DNA of 64,000 bases from positions 475,334 to 539,333 of the forward strand of contig NZ_LOJP01000001.1 of the NCBI RefSeq assembly GCF_001553785.1. Reading direction: 5' to 3'. Made by a program: the position numbers and the translations under genes. This stretch comes from Actinoplanes sp. TFC3 (lineage in GTDB: Bacteria > Actinomycetota > Actinomycetes > Mycobacteriales > Micromonosporaceae). Shown in pieces: positions 40,609 to 49,959 of the stretch. Numbering within the stretch: the stretch's first letter is position 1; each line of letters starts with the position of its first letter. The notes under the pieces were generated by a model. The model did no database searches and was not told where the DNA came from. It saw only the letters and a list, made by a program, of their open reading frames with translations.

Positions 40609-41193
40609 TCACCGCCTGGAAAGCTTCCGGATCTTCTCAGCCCGGCGGCGGCGAGCCTCGGTGTACGCCAGCGCCACCCCGGCCCCCACTCGCTGCGCCC
40701 GCTTGGTCTCGAAGCCGTTCAACCGCTTCGCCAGCGTCCGTAACTGCGCGTCGCCGGGGGCCACGGTCAGCGAGAACCGGCCCTCGCTGGGGACGGCAGC
40801 GTCGCCGCCCCAAGCCAGCAGGCCGTCGCACTCGGCGATGATGTCTCGGACGACGACCACCTGGTGGGGGAGCAGCCCTCCGGCTACTCCTTCGGCGTAC
40901 CAGGCCGGGCGGAGGGTCACCGATGTTCCAGCGGCATCCGAGGCGACCTCGCCGGGGTGCAGCGTGTCGATCTCGTAGTGGAAACGGCGGGCGGCGTACA
41001 GCAGCACCGTCGACGCCGGGCCTGGGCGCAGCCGAACCGTGGCATCGCTGCCCTGTACAACGAACGAGCTCAGCGACGAGGAGATCAGCGGGGAAAGGCG
41101 CGGCGAGGGCGAGGCGGGCGCCGCGGCAGACCCCACGAGCGGGGCCGCTACCAGCGAGGATGTGCCCAGGGCGAGCAGGGTACGGCGGCGCAT
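40609..41193 (-). CDS. Small exported protein, unknown
   Basis: 194 residues. The signal peptide MRRRTLLALGTSSLVAAPLVGSAAA has no strict twin-arginine consensus. The mature part (VVQGSDATVRLRPGPAS, ARRFHYEIDTLHPGEVASD, AWYAEGVAGGLLPHQVVVVRDI) is not recognised, and the C-terminus is Arg/Lys-rich. ATG 41193 has AAAGGAA five bases upstream. It starts 11 bases after the DUF1906 gene ends, so the two form an operon. Confidence 0.65.
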   Translation of the reverse strand: MRRRTLLALGTSSLVAAPLVGSAAAPASPSPRLSPLISSSLSSFVVQGSDATVRLRPGPASTVLLYAARRFHYEIDTLHPGEVASDAAGTSVTLRPAWYAEGVAGGLLPHQVVVVRDIIAECDGLLAWGGDAAVPSEGRFSLTVAPGDAQLRTLAKRLNGFETKRAQRVGAGVALAYTEARRRRAEKIRKLSRR

Positions 41194-41204
41194 CGGGGTT
41201 CCTT

Positions 41205-43454
41205 TCACTTGGCTTCCGCCCACGCGAGGGCGACGAGACGGTCGGCGAAGACCTTGCCGAAGGCGGTCAGTTCGTCGTTCGCGGGCACCGGCGTGCTCGC
41301 CTGTCCCCGCAGTAGCCGAGTCCGGGCATCGGTCACCGCGGTGTCAGCTGTGCTGGTCAGCACGTCGCGTGCGGCTGCGGCAGCGGTGGCGGCGTTGCTG
41401 GCGAAGCGGGTGGAGAAGAAGCGCCGGAAGCGGGACTTGGGTGCGGTGCCACGCAGGTGAGCGGCGAGCCGGGTGCCGGAGCGCAGAGCGGCCGCGGCGT
41501 GGTGGGCGTCCACATCGGCGACGAAGGCAGCCAGGCTGAAAGCACCGGACTTGGCGAACTTGGCCGATGCGTAGTCTGCTGCGGACGTACCGGAGGCGTT
41601 GAGTTTGAAGTCGCCGTAGAGCGCGACCCAATCGGAGCCCCAGCCGCCGAAATCGGCCCGCACCCCCGGCTGCAGGGCGCCGAGAGTGGCATCGCCGAAG
41701 CGGCTCGTGTCGATCTCAACGCCGGCCACCGGATCGCGGAAGGTGCGGATGCGCGCGACGTTGCGCGCGCCGACGTAGGCCAGGAAACCCTCGTCCGTGG
41801 CGCCGTTGAGCTGGCGCGCCTGCCACGTATCGTGCCGGCCCGCGCGCAGGTACTGCAGCACCAGTGTGTCCGCGTTGCCCTGCCCGTAGGCCGTCGCCAG
41901 CTCCGTCAGCTTGTCGATCCAGGTCAGGAACTCCTGGAAGGTCGCGGCCGGCGAGTTGGTCGCGCTTTCCCCCACGTCACCGTACGGCCGCAGCACGCAC
42001 CGGTCGATGTTCTGCGCCCCGTCCCCGCTGCCGACGTCGACCGTGGCGATCTGGTCGAGCAGCCAGTTGTCGGGCAGCGGGTAACCCATGTTGCCGGTCC
42101 ACCCCGAGGTGATCCCGCTGACGAAGCTGCGCAGCGTGAAGGCCTCGCGCCACAGCCGGCTGCAGATGTTGCGCGCACCGTAGTTGCCGTGACCGTACCG
42201 GCTGCCCTTGGCGCGCAGGCCGGCCGCCACGCCCAGGAAGTACGGCAGGATGCCCTGGTCGACGTTGGCGTCGGTCGCGTCGAAGTCGACAGCGAAGTAG
42301 ATCGTGGCCCCGGCGTCGATGCCGAAGCCGACCGCCGCGTCGTGGGCGGTCAGCGCGTCGGCGTAGCCCTGGCTGAAGCTGAAGAAGCCGGCCGAGTCGT
42401 TCGCCGTCTGGAAGATCGGGAACAGCCGCAGCCCGTTGCCGAACAGGGTGTTCAGCTCGCCCGGCTTGATCTTCTTGTCCAGCGAGGTGCCCTCGACGTT
42501 GGTCAGGTACCGTCCCACCAGCGAGTATCCGGCACTCTTGAGCGCGGCGGCCCGGGCGCTGGTGACCTCCATGATGGTGTCCAGCGCGGTGGCCGGGCGG
42601 GTCTGGTCGCCGGTGCTGATCAGCAGCGACGCCCACGTGGCGAAGTCGCCGCTGCCGGTCTCGGCCAGCGCGACGAACCGCTGGAACGCCTTCACCTGGG
42701 TGGCCAGCGCCGCGGTGAACGTGTCGGTGAACGTCTGCGCCGAGGGGTACAACGACAGCGCGGCGCTGAACAACCGCACCCACGGCCCGGTCGAGCCGGT
42801 CTGCACGAGCCCGTTGGCCTTGAGCCCGCTCTGGGTCAGTGGGCCGAAGTTGCCGTTGGCCTGCGCGTCGGTCAGCCCGGCCTCGTACTGGAGGCAAAAC
42901 GTCAGCGCGGTGAGCATGTTCCGGCCGCGCTGGCCGTCGCAGGACAGCACGTAGAACGCCGAGCGGTTCAGGTAGCGGTCGTTCAGCCACTGCTGAGAGG
43001 CGCGCACGCTGGCCGAACCGCCCGCGACGAGCAGGTAGCTGTCCGTCGACAGCAGCGCCTTGAACACCTTGGGCTGCAGCGTGCCGTCGACCCGGGCGGC
43101 GAGCCCGGCGTCGGTCATCATCGCCGCGATGGCCGAGGTGGTGCGGGCACCCCACACGCCGTCGAGGGTGCCGGGGTCGTACCCCTTGAGGATGCACCCG
43201 CCCTGCACGATGAAGACGATGTTCTTGTTGGCCTCGCTGGCGCCGACCGGCCCGTGGGCGGTGAGCGCGGTGAGCGTGCCGGGACCGAAGTTGTCGGCCA
43301 GGGCGGTCAGGCCCAGTTCGTGCTGCAAGGCCCGGGTCAGGGCGTTCACCGTCTGAGACCCGGGAATCCCGTCCTCGGTGATGACCACGTAGCCGGTGAC
43401 GGTCCGGTAGGTGGCGTTGACCCAGCGCTGTACCGCTAGTACCTCGGCGCTCAA
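41205..43454 (-). CDS. Peptidoglycan-binding/DUF1906 (Rv2525c-like glycosidase-fold) protein
   Basis: 749 residues. The first about 260 hold peptidoglycan-binding-like repeats (VLAVQRWVNATY, DGIPGSQTVNALTRALQ, LDGVWGARTTSAIAAMM, DGQRGRNMLTALTFCLQ, FGPLTQSGL). Residues about 300-480 are the DUF1906 glycoside-hydrolase-like domain (ALKSAGYSLVGRYL, GLRLFPIFQ, IDAGATIYFAVDFDA, GNYGARNICSRL, WLLDQIA). A C-terminal region of about 250 residues is unassigned. The TTG start at 43454 has AGGA 5-6 bases upstream. No signal peptide is seen, which is odd for a wall-binding protein and suggests non-classical export. The substrate is unknown. Confidence 0.82.
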   Translation of the reverse strand: MSAEVLAVQRWVNATYRTVTGYVVITEDGIPGSQTVNALTRALQHELGLTALADNFGPGTLTALTAHGPVGASEANKNIVFIVQGGCILKGYDPGTLDGVWGARTTSAIAAMMTDAGLAARVDGTLQPKVFKALLSTDSYLLVAGGSASVRASQQWLNDRYLNRSAFYVLSCDGQRGRNMLTALTFCLQYEAGLTDAQANGNFGPLTQSGLKANGLVQTGSTGPWVRLFSAALSLYPSAQTFTDTFTAALATQVKAFQRFVALAETGSGDFATWASLLISTGDQTRPATALDTIMEVTSARAAALKSAGYSLVGRYLTNVEGTSLDKKIKPGELNTLFGNGLRLFPIFQTANDSAGFFSFSQGYADALTAHDAAVGFGIDAGATIYFAVDFDATDANVDQGILPYFLGVAAGLRAKGSRYGHGNYGARNICSRLWREAFTLRSFVSGITSGWTGNMGYPLPDNWLLDQIATVDVGSGDGAQNIDRCVLRPYGDVGESATNSPAATFQEFLTWIDKLTELATAYGQGNADTLVLQYLRAGRHDTWQARQLNGATDEGFLAYVGARNVARIRTFRDPVAGVEIDTSRFGDATLGALQPGVRADFGGWGSDWVALYGDFKLNASGTSAADYASAKFAKSGAFSLAAFVADVDAHHAAAALRSGTRLAAHLRGTAPKSRFRRFFSTRFASNAATAAAAARDVLTSTADTAVTDARTRLLRGQASTPVPANDELTAFGKVFADRLVALAWAEAK

Positions 43455-43673
43455 CGGATTCCTCTCGATCGATAACTGCCGCAGGGGACACTACTAAGGA
43501 CGCGCACGCCCGTGGGGGCATTGCACGCCGCGGTCCCGCCGGAGCAGGTGTATCGAAAGCTTCATCGGCCTCTTCGCAGCGGCCGGCATACAACGCTCGT
43601 AGTACTCAGCCCCACCACACTTACCGCCAGCGGCCGACGTGCGAAGCTCCATCGAACGCCTAGGTTGATCGCC

Positions 43674-44642
43674 ATGAACGGGACCGTGACGATCGTTGTG
43701 GCACTCTGCGTGGTGTCAGCGTTCGGGTATGCGCTCGGCGCGCTGCTGCAGCAACGCGTGGGCGATCTGCCGGTGCGCGAGCTGATGCGCACGCCGCACT
43801 GGTGGCTGGCGATGGGCAGCAACGGGCTGGGCGCGCTGCTGCATGTGGCCGCGCTGCGCTTCGGGCCGCTGGTGCTGGTGCAGGCCCTGGGTGTGCTGAC
43901 GCTGGTGCTGGCTGTGCCTCTGGCTGCTCTGATGCGCTCTGCTGGGGCGCGGTCTGGTTCGTTGCCGGGGGATGCGGCGGCTGCGGGGGCTCAGGGGCGG
44001 ATCGGCCGGCGTGAGAGGGTGGCGGCGCTGCTGACTGCGGCTGGGTTGATCGGCCTGCTCACGCTGAGTGGGTCCGCCGGCGGTAGCGCGCTGAGCAACC
44101 GGGACCTGATCACGGTGATGGTCATTGCCGCCGCAACGCTCACGCTCGCCGCCGCTCACGCCCGAGGCCTGACGGCGGCCGCGGCCGGTGGGATCGCTTT
44201 CGGCAGTGCCTCGGCCTTGACCCAGACGATGACGGTACGTCCGCAAGTGCTCCTCCTGACCACCCCGGCCGTCACCGCCCTCACCATCGCCGGTGTCCTG
44301 TTCACGCAGCGCTCCTACCGCCACAGCCTGGCCGCCCCGCTGGCCGTTGGCACGGTAGCCAATCCGCTGGCCGCTGCGGCGATAGGCGTAGTGCTGCTCG
44401 GCGAACACTTCCGCGGCGGTAATGCGGGCTTCATGGTGGCCATGGCCTGTGCTCTGGCCACTGCCGCGGGCGTCTGGCTCCTTACCTCCGCCCGCCCGGC
44501 TGTTGCGTCCATGACCGACGCCCTGGGAAGCGCTTACCGTGACCATGTGGTTCGTGCCGGCCGCACCTTGCGTCGCCGCCGGGTCACTACCCGCCCCGCC
44601 GGACGCGGTAGCCGAACCGCTCCCGAACCACTGCCGCACTGA
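43674..44642 (+). CDS. EamA-like (DMT-type) multi-pass membrane protein
   Basis: 322 residues with about nine membrane segments in two similar halves, ending in GVVLLGEHFRGGNAGFMVAMACALATAAGVWLL, as in drug/metabolite-type transporters. The Arg-rich tail (about 280-322) is cytoplasmic. ATG 43674 lies seven bases after a TAGGTT -10 box, so the message is probably leaderless. The substrate is unknown. It is followed by the katE promoter. Confidence 0.82.
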   Translation: MNGTVTIVVALCVVSAFGYALGALLQQRVGDLPVRELMRTPHWWLAMGSNGLGALLHVAALRFGPLVLVQALGVLTLVLAVPLAALMRSAGARSGSLPGDAAAAGAQGRIGRRERVAALLTAAGLIGLLTLSGSAGGSALSNRDLITVMVIAAATLTLAAAHARGLTAAAAGGIAFGSASALTQTMTVRPQVLLLTTPAVTALTIAGVLFTQRSYRHSLAAPLAVGTVANPLAAAAIGVVLLGEHFRGGNAGFMVAMACALATAAGVWLLTSARPAVASMTDALGSAYRDHVVRAGRTLRRRRVTTRPAGRGSRTAPEPLPH

Positions 44643-44665
44643 GCCCACAAAGATCGTTTTGGGAA

Positions 44666-44690
44666 GTTTGCCGGATCGAAGTGGGGGTAC
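44666..44690 (+). promoter_or_regulatory. SigB/SigF-type stress promoter before katE
   Basis: GTTT (44666-44669), 15 bases, then GGGTAC (44685-44690), an exact match to the general-stress sigma promoter form of actinobacteria (GTTT-N14-16-GGGTA). It lies 44 bases before the catalase ATG. A SigB/F-type sigma factor gene is at 57939. Confidence 0.85.
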
Positions 44691-44733
44691 TCGGGGACGC
44701 GTTCAGCGAACATTAGCGGAGGTACGGGATCTT

Positions 44734-46989
44734 ATGGATGCCAGCAAGCCTGCCAAAGCGGTGAAGAACGCCGTCGAGACGGCCACGGCGAAGGTGGCCG
44801 ATGCGCTTACTCCGGACGTACCTGGGAAGCCGGGAAGTGCTCCCGCGCCGCTGGAGGAGCCGACCACACCGGTGCCCCCGCTGCCGCCCAAGGATGAGCA
44901 GGGCACGCCCGAGACGGTGACGCCCACGGGTGCACCCACGGGAGTTCCGCCTACCGCCAATGGGCAGCAGGGCGCGTACTTGACCACCGCGCAGGGAGCC
45001 AGGCTGCGCGACACCGATCACTCGCTGAAGGCCGGGCCGCGCGGGCCGATCCTGATGCAGGACCACCACTTCCGCGAGAAGATCACGCACTTCGACCATG
45101 AGCGGATTCCGGAGCGCGTGGTGCATGCGCGCGGCGCCGGTGCGCATGGCGTGTTCACCGCTTACGGGACTGCGGAGAGTGTGACGCGCGCCGGTTTCTT
45201 GAAGAAGGGCAAGGAGACCCAGGTCTTCGTACGCTTCTCGACCGTGCTGGGGTCGCGCGGCTCGGCCGACACCGTGCGTGACACCCGGGGATTCGCCACC
45301 AAGTTCTACACCGACGAGGGCACGTTCGACCTGGTCGGCAACAACATCCCGGTCTTCTTCATCCAGGACGCGATCAAGTTCCCGGACGTCATCCACGCCG
45401 GCAAGCCGCACCCGGACCGCGAGATCCCGCAGGCGCAGAGCGCGCACGACACGTTCTGGGACTTCGTCTCGCTGCACACCGAAGCGCAGCACCACACGAT
45501 CTGGAACATGTCGGACCGGGGCATCCCGCGCTCGTACCGGACGATGGAGGGCTTCGGGGTCCACACGTTCCGGCTGCTCAACGACTCCGGTGAGACCTCG
45601 CTGGTGAAGTTCCACTGGAAGCCGAAGCTCGGCGTGCACTCCCTGGACTGGGAGGAGGCGCAGCTACTGGCCGGCATCGACCCCGACTTCCACCGCCGCG
45701 ATCTCTACGATGCCATCGAAGCGGGGGCATATCCGGAATGGGAACTTGGCATTCAGGTCTTCCCCGACACCCCGGAGGAGACGTTCGCGGGCATTGACCT
45801 GCTCGACCCCACCAAGATTGTGCCGGAGGAGCTGGCGCCGGTGCAGGCTGTCGGCAAGCTGGTGCTCAACCGCACGCCCACCAACTTCTTCGCCGAGACC
45901 GAGCAGGTCGCGTTCCACCTCGGCCACCTGCCCCCCGGCATCGACGTGACGAACGATCCACTGCTGCAAGGGCGGCTCTTCTCGTACGTCGACACGCAGC
46001 TGACCCGGCTGGGCGGCCCGAACTACTCGCAGATCCCGATCAACCGCCCGCACGCCGAGGTCAACGACATGCTGCGCGACGGCTTCCACCAGCACGCCGT
46101 GCACGCGGGCGTGGCTCCGTACCGGCCGAACTCCCTTGATGGGGGCAACCCCTTCACGACCGAGGAGGGCGCCTTCGTCGACGTGCCCGTGGTGGTCGCC
46201 GAGGCGCCGAAGGTGCGCGCGAACCCGGCCTCCTTCGACGACCACTACAGCCAGGTGCGGCTGTTCTGGGCCAGCATGTCGCCGGTGGAGAAGGAACACA
46301 TCATCCGGGCGTACACCTTCGAGCTGGGCAAGTGCTACGAGCAGGCGATCAAGGAACGTCAGCTGCAGTGCCTGGCCAACATCGACCCGGTGCTGTGCGA
46401 GCAGGTGGCGACGGGGCTGGGGCTGACCGCTCCGGAACCGGCGATCGCCCTGACCGAGGAGGCACCGAGCCCGGCACTGTCGCAGGTGGGCGCGGAATGG
46501 CCGCCGGACGGCCGGGTCATCGGCATCGTGATGGATGACACGAGCGACCTCAGCGACGTGCGTGAGGTGCGCCGAGCGGTGTTCGACGCCGGGATGGTTC
46601 CGCTGCTGATCGCCGGGCACGGCGGCCTGATCGGTGACCTGCCGGTGCAGCGCACGTTCGCCACCGCCCGCTCGGTAGAGTACGACGCCATCCTGCTCGG
46701 TGCGGCACCGGTGCCGGCGCCTGACGCGCTGCCCGCGCGTGACGCCAAGGCCGGTGCCAGCGGTCCGGCGCCGGTGGACCCGCGGGTGTTGCTGCTGGTG
46801 GACGAGGCGTGGCGGCACGCCAAGACGGTCGGCGCGTGGGGCGTGGGCTCGACGGTCCTCGACCTTGCCGGAGTGAGCGGCACGCCGGGCGTGGTCTCGG
46901 CCGCGTCGGGAGCCGAGGCGCTGGCCGCGGTGATGCAGCTCCTGCCCGCGCACCGGGTGTGGGAACGCTTCCCGGCCACTGTGGCCTGA
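44734..46989 (+). CDS. katE: Catalase HPII (large-subunit clade)
   Basis: 751 residues, the length of HPII-type catalases. An Ala/Pro-rich leader of about 80 residues precedes the catalase core: [15 protein letters not shown] with the catalytic His, [27 protein letters not shown] in two parts, [11 protein letters not shown] with the haem-pocket Asn region, and [24 protein letters not shown] with the haem Tyr region. The last about 150 residues are the flavodoxin/glutaminase-like C-terminal domain ([19 protein letters not shown]). It destroys H2O2. A strong stress-sigma promoter precedes it and a canonical terminator follows. ATG 44734 has GGAGG at 12 bases. Confidence 0.97.
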   Translation: MDASKPAKAVKNAVETATAKVADALTPDVPGKPGSAPAPLEEPTTPVPPLPPKDEQGTPETVTPTGAPTGVPPTANGQQGAYLTTAQGARLRDTDHSLKAGPRGPILMQDHHFREKITHFDHERIPERVVHARGAGAHGVFTAYGTAESVTRAGFLKKGKETQVFVRFSTVLGSRGSADTVRDTRGFATKFYTDEGTFDLVGNNIPVFFIQDAIKFPDVIHAGKPHPDREIPQAQSAHDTFWDFVSLHTEAQHHTIWNMSDRGIPRSYRTMEGFGVHTFRLLNDSGETSLVKFHWKPKLGVHSLDWEEAQLLAGIDPDFHRRDLYDAIEAGAYPEWELGIQVFPDTPEETFAGIDLLDPTKIVPEELAPVQAVGKLVLNRTPTNFFAETEQVAFHLGHLPPGIDVTNDPLLQGRLFSYVDTQLTRLGGPNYSQIPINRPHAEVNDMLRDGFHQHAVHAGVAPYRPNSLDGGNPFTTEEGAFVDVPVVVAEAPKVRANPASFDDHYSQVRLFWASMSPVEKEHIIRAYTFELGKCYEQAIKERQLQCLANIDPVLCEQVATGLGLTAPEPAIALTEEAPSPALSQVGAEWPPDGRVIGIVMDDTSDLSDVREVRRAVFDAGMVPLLIAGHGGLIGDLPVQRTFATARSVEYDAILLGAAPVPAPDALPARDAKAGASGPAPVDPRVLLLVDEAWRHAKTVGAWGVGSTVLDLAGVSGTPGVVSAASGAEALAAVMQLLPAHRVWERFPATVA

Positions 46990-46999
46990 CCTGACCGCT

Positions 47000-47031
47000 G
47001 AGCGGGCCCGGTTCGCCGGGCCCGCTCTTTT
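47000..47031 (+). terminator. Intrinsic terminator of katE
   Basis: A perfect 12-bp stem (GAGCGGGCCCGG / CCGGGCCCGCTC) closes a TTCG tetraloop and is followed by TTTT, eleven bases past the catalase stop. Confidence 0.92.
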
Positions 47032-47074
47032 GTGTCCTCGGCCTTCAGTTCTGACCGGCCGTGGCTCGGGCGTC

Positions 47075-48193
47075 TTATCCGGTCGCCCGTTCCGGCTCGG
47101 GGCCGGCGGGCGGAACAGGATCGGGATCGGGATCGCTGAGCTGATCGCGCACGTAGGTCCACACCACCGCGATCAGCGCCGCCACCGGCACCGCGAGCAA
47201 GCTACCCACGATTCCCGCCAGGCTGCCGCCCAACGTCACGGCCAGCAACACGACCGCGGCGTGCAGGCCCAGTCCGCGGCTCTGCACCATCGGCTGGAAC
47301 ACGTTGCCTTCGAGCTGCTGCACCAGCACGATGACGCCGAGGATGATCAGTGCATCGGTCCAGCCGTTGGACACCAGCGCAATCAGTACGGCCACGAAGC
47401 CGGCGAACAGCGCGCCCACGATCGGGACGAAAGCCGACACGAACGTCAGCACGGCCAGGGGAAGCACCAGCGGAACCCCGACGATCCACAGACCGAGGCC
47501 GATGAAGACGGCATCGAGAAGACCGACGAATGCTTGTGAACGTACAAAGGCTCCCAAGGTGTCCCAACCGCGAGCCGCGACGGCCGGGACGTCATCGGCG
47601 AAGCGGCCCGGTAGCTGGCGGGTGAGCCACGGCAGGAAGCGCGGCCCGTCCTTGAGGAAGAAGAACATCAGGAAAAGCGCCAGTACGGTGGTGACTACGC
47701 CGTTCACGACCGTGCCGACGCCGGTAACCGTGTAGTTGACGATGTCCCCGGCGCTGTTCTGCACCCGGGTCATGGCCGAATCGAGCACGCTGGTCACCTG
47801 GTCGTCGCCGATGTTGAGCGGCGGGCCGGACGCCCATTCCCGCAGGTGCTGAATGCCGCTGACGACGCCGGAGGCCAGCTGCGGCGCCTGCGAGGTCACC
47901 GGCACCACGATCAGCACGATGGTGCCCACGCCGATGAGCAGGAACAGCAGGGTGACCACAGAGGCGGCCAACGCCGGCGGCCACCCGAGGCGCTGGCGCA
48001 GCAACCGGGTGGGCGGCCAGGTCAGCGTGGTCAGCAGCAAGGCCACCACGAGCGGCCAGATGACCGACCAGGCCTTGCCCAGCAACCACAGCACCACCGC
48101 GGTCAGGAGCAGGACCAGGATCATCCGCAAGGAGAACTGCGCCGAGGTGCGCAGTGCCGCCCGGGTTTTTTGAGGGTTCAGCGTGCCAGCCAT
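47075..48193 (-). CDS. AI-2E family transporter
   Basis: 372 residues with seven or eight membrane segments and the family landmarks: PLVVALLLTTLTWPPTRLL, LALFLMFFFLKDGPRFLPWL, FVGLLDAVFIGLGLWIVGVPLVLPLAVLTFVSAFVPIVG (read in parts), QQLEGNVFQPMVQSRGLGLH and GSLLAVPVAALIAVVW. Family members export or exchange small metabolites or ions; the name does not fix the substrate. ATG 48193 lies seven bases after a TAGGGT -10 box, so the message is likely leaderless. It is convergent with katE. Confidence 0.92.
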   Translation of the reverse strand: MAGTLNPQKTRAALRTSAQFSLRMILVLLLTAVVLWLLGKAWSVIWPLVVALLLTTLTWPPTRLLRQRLGWPPALAASVVTLLFLLIGVGTIVLIVVPVTSQAPQLASGVVSGIQHLREWASGPPLNIGDDQVTSVLDSAMTRVQNSAGDIVNYTVTGVGTVVNGVVTTVLALFLMFFFLKDGPRFLPWLTRQLPGRFADDVPAVAARGWDTLGAFVRSQAFVGLLDAVFIGLGLWIVGVPLVLPLAVLTFVSAFVPIVGALFAGFVAVLIALVSNGWTDALIILGVIVLVQQLEGNVFQPMVQSRGLGLHAAVVLLAVTLGGSLAGIVGSLLAVPVAALIAVVWTYVRDQLSDPDPDPVPPAGPEPERATG

Positions 48194-48391
48194 GATCAAT
48201 ACCCTAGAGCCGTACCTGAATTTCTCGTTCGCCCTGGTAGCGCGTGTTCTTGGCCCGGCACCGGCCGGCCCCCCCGGAGCGGCGCCCGCAACGGAACACC
48301 TTCCACCGGCGGAACGGAGCCCCCGGGCTCCATCGATCGCTCAGCTCCTGACCGGTTCGCCCTGGGCGAGCATCCCGCACGGCAGCGCCAC

Positions 48392-49438
48392 CTACTGAGC
48401 AGGCGGAGCAGCGGTGCTGGCCCGTACAACCAGCTTCGGTGGCACCACAATGTGGTCCACCGGCCCGGTATCGGTGGGCCGGTTCATGTGCTCAAGCAGC
48501 AGCGCCAGGCTGCGCCGCCCCAGTTCGCCGAAGTCCTGGCTGACCGTGGTCAGCGGCGGCAGGAAGAACCCGGAGTCCGGCATGTCGTCGAAGCCGACTA
48601 CGCTGACCTCTTCCGGCACCCGCCGGCCGGCTTCGTGCAACGCCCGCAGCACTCCCAGGGCGATCCGGTCGTTGGCGCAGAAGATCGCGGTCACGCCGGG
48701 GTCGGCGGCCAGTGCGCGGCCCTGGTCGTAGCCCGACGCCGCGTCCCACCACTGCGGGTGCACGGGAGGCACCACGGCGCCGGCGTCGTACAGGGTGCTG
48801 CGCCAGCCTTCGATCCGCTCGTGTGCCTCGGGCCAGTCACCCGGCCCGGCCGCGTGGTGCACGGTGCGGTGGCCCAGGTCCAGCAGGTGCTGGGTGGCCA
48901 GACGGGCACCGAACGCGTTGTCGATGCGTACGGTCGGCACCGCTTCGGCGTCACCGGCGCCGCCCACGGCCACGCAGTACAGGTCGGCCGGCGCCTGCAT
49001 CAGGGCGTTGGTCACTGCGGGTTTGGGGGAGATCGCGATGATGCCGTCGACCGCGTGCTCGGCCAGGCGGTCAGCGGCGGCGAGCACGTCGGCGCGTTCG
49101 AGGTTGCGCACGGTGGCGATGCTGACCAGGTAGCCGGCCTCTCGGGCGGCGCTCTCGATGCCGTAGAGCATGGACGCCGGGCCGAACAGCGTGGTCTCGA
49201 AGCCGAGGATGCCCAGCGTGTTGGACTGCCGGGTGACCAGCGTGCGCGCGGCGAGGTTGCGCCGGTAGTTCAGTGAGCGCATCGCTTCCAGCACTCGCGC
49301 ACGGGTTTCCTGGCGTACGTGCGGATGCTCGTTGAGCACCCGGGACACCGTCTGGTGGGAGACCCCGGCCAGCTTGGCGACGTCGCGCATGACCGTGCCG
49401 CGGGGCCGGGGTGAGACCGGTTCCGATTGTCGGACCAA
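48392..49438 (-). CDS. LacI-family transcriptional regulator
   Basis: 348 residues from TTG 49438, which has AGGGGG seven bases upstream; ATG 49390 is an alternative without such a site. The HTH is MRDVAKLAGVSHQTVSRVLN, followed by the hinge (LNYRRNLAARTL) and a periplasmic-binding-type sensor domain (LGILGFETTLFGPASML, DGIIAISPK, AIFCANDRIALGVLRAL, VSVVGFDDMPDS, LTTVSQDFGELGRRSLALLL). It probably senses a sugar. Its former target, a sugar ABC operon, may be the pseudogene remnant at 49713-49955. A palindromic site at 49509-49526 could be its operator. Confidence 0.92.
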   Translation of the reverse strand: MVRQSEPVSPRPRGTVMRDVAKLAGVSHQTVSRVLNEHPHVRQETRARVLEAMRSLNYRRNLAARTLVTRQSNTLGILGFETTLFGPASMLYGIESAAREAGYLVSIATVRNLERADVLAAADRLAEHAVDGIIAISPKPAVTNALMQAPADLYCVAVGGAGDAEAVPTVRIDNAFGARLATQHLLDLGHRTVHHAAGPGDWPEAHERIEGWRSTLYDAGAVVPPVHPQWWDAASGYDQGRALAADPGVTAIFCANDRIALGVLRALHEAGRRVPEEVSVVGFDDMPDSGFFLPPLTTVSQDFGELGRRSLALLLEHMNRPTDTGPVDHIVVPPKLVVRASTAAPPAQ

Positions 49439-49508
49439 CGTCGACCCCCTGAGCTGCTGGCCTGCTGAGCTGTGGCGGCGAGCGCGCCACAGGATTGATC
49501 GGCCACAG

Positions 49509-49526
49509 TGTAGTAGCGCAGCGACA
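49509..49526. promoter_or_regulatory. LacI-type operator candidate
   Basis: TGTAGTAGCGCAGCGACA is an imperfect palindrome around a central GCGC (12 of 18 positions symmetrical), 70 bases before the LacI start, in the gap it shares with a divergent sugar-transporter relic. Confidence 0.35.
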
Positions 49527-49712
49527 CCCTCGGTGAAGGTGACGGACGGATATCGACTTCGGACGCTGGATCTGGGAGCGGTAACACCTGTGACATCGAG
49601 GTGATGCGAGTCACACCGTTGATCAGCTCGATGGCCGTGGCCGATTCCGGGCTGTCCGGGGACCTGCCCGCCCATCTTCTGGGAACGCTGACAAACCCCG
49701 CCAGGAGGGTGT

Positions 49713-49955
49713 GGTGGCGAAAAGATCGCCGCAGCGGTGCCGAGTGGCCTGCCGGCCGGCTGCGGAGGTGACGACGCCGGCGGGGGTAGCGGCGACGGCA
49801 AGCTGACCTTGGGCTTCTCCAGGTCGGAGCGGAAAGTGGCTGGCGCACCGCGAACACCAGGTCCATTCAGGAGTCCGCCTCGACGGCCGGCGTCGACCTC
49901 ACGTTCTCCAACGCGCGGGGCAAGCGGAGAACCAGATCAAGGCAATCCGCTCGTC
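49713..49955 (+). pseudogene. Frameshifted sugar ABC transporter substrate-binding protein
   Basis: Pieces of a YtfQ-like sugar-binding protein appear in successive frames: LPAGCGGDDAGGGSGDGK and LTLGFS from 49738, then NTRSIQESASTAGVDLTFSNAR in another frame, then ENQIKAIRS near 49930. Intact relatives run in one frame from a lipobox Cys through LTLGFSQ, NTxSI, AGVxLKFSDAQ and QENQIKAIR. At least two frameshifts have occurred and everything after the first about 80 codons is gone, replaced by the VWA gene end at 49960. The rest of the 49439-49959 gap holds a TGTGAC...GTCACA inverted repeat (49591-49617) that may be its old promoter. Confidence 0.8.
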
Positions 49956-49959
49956 CACG

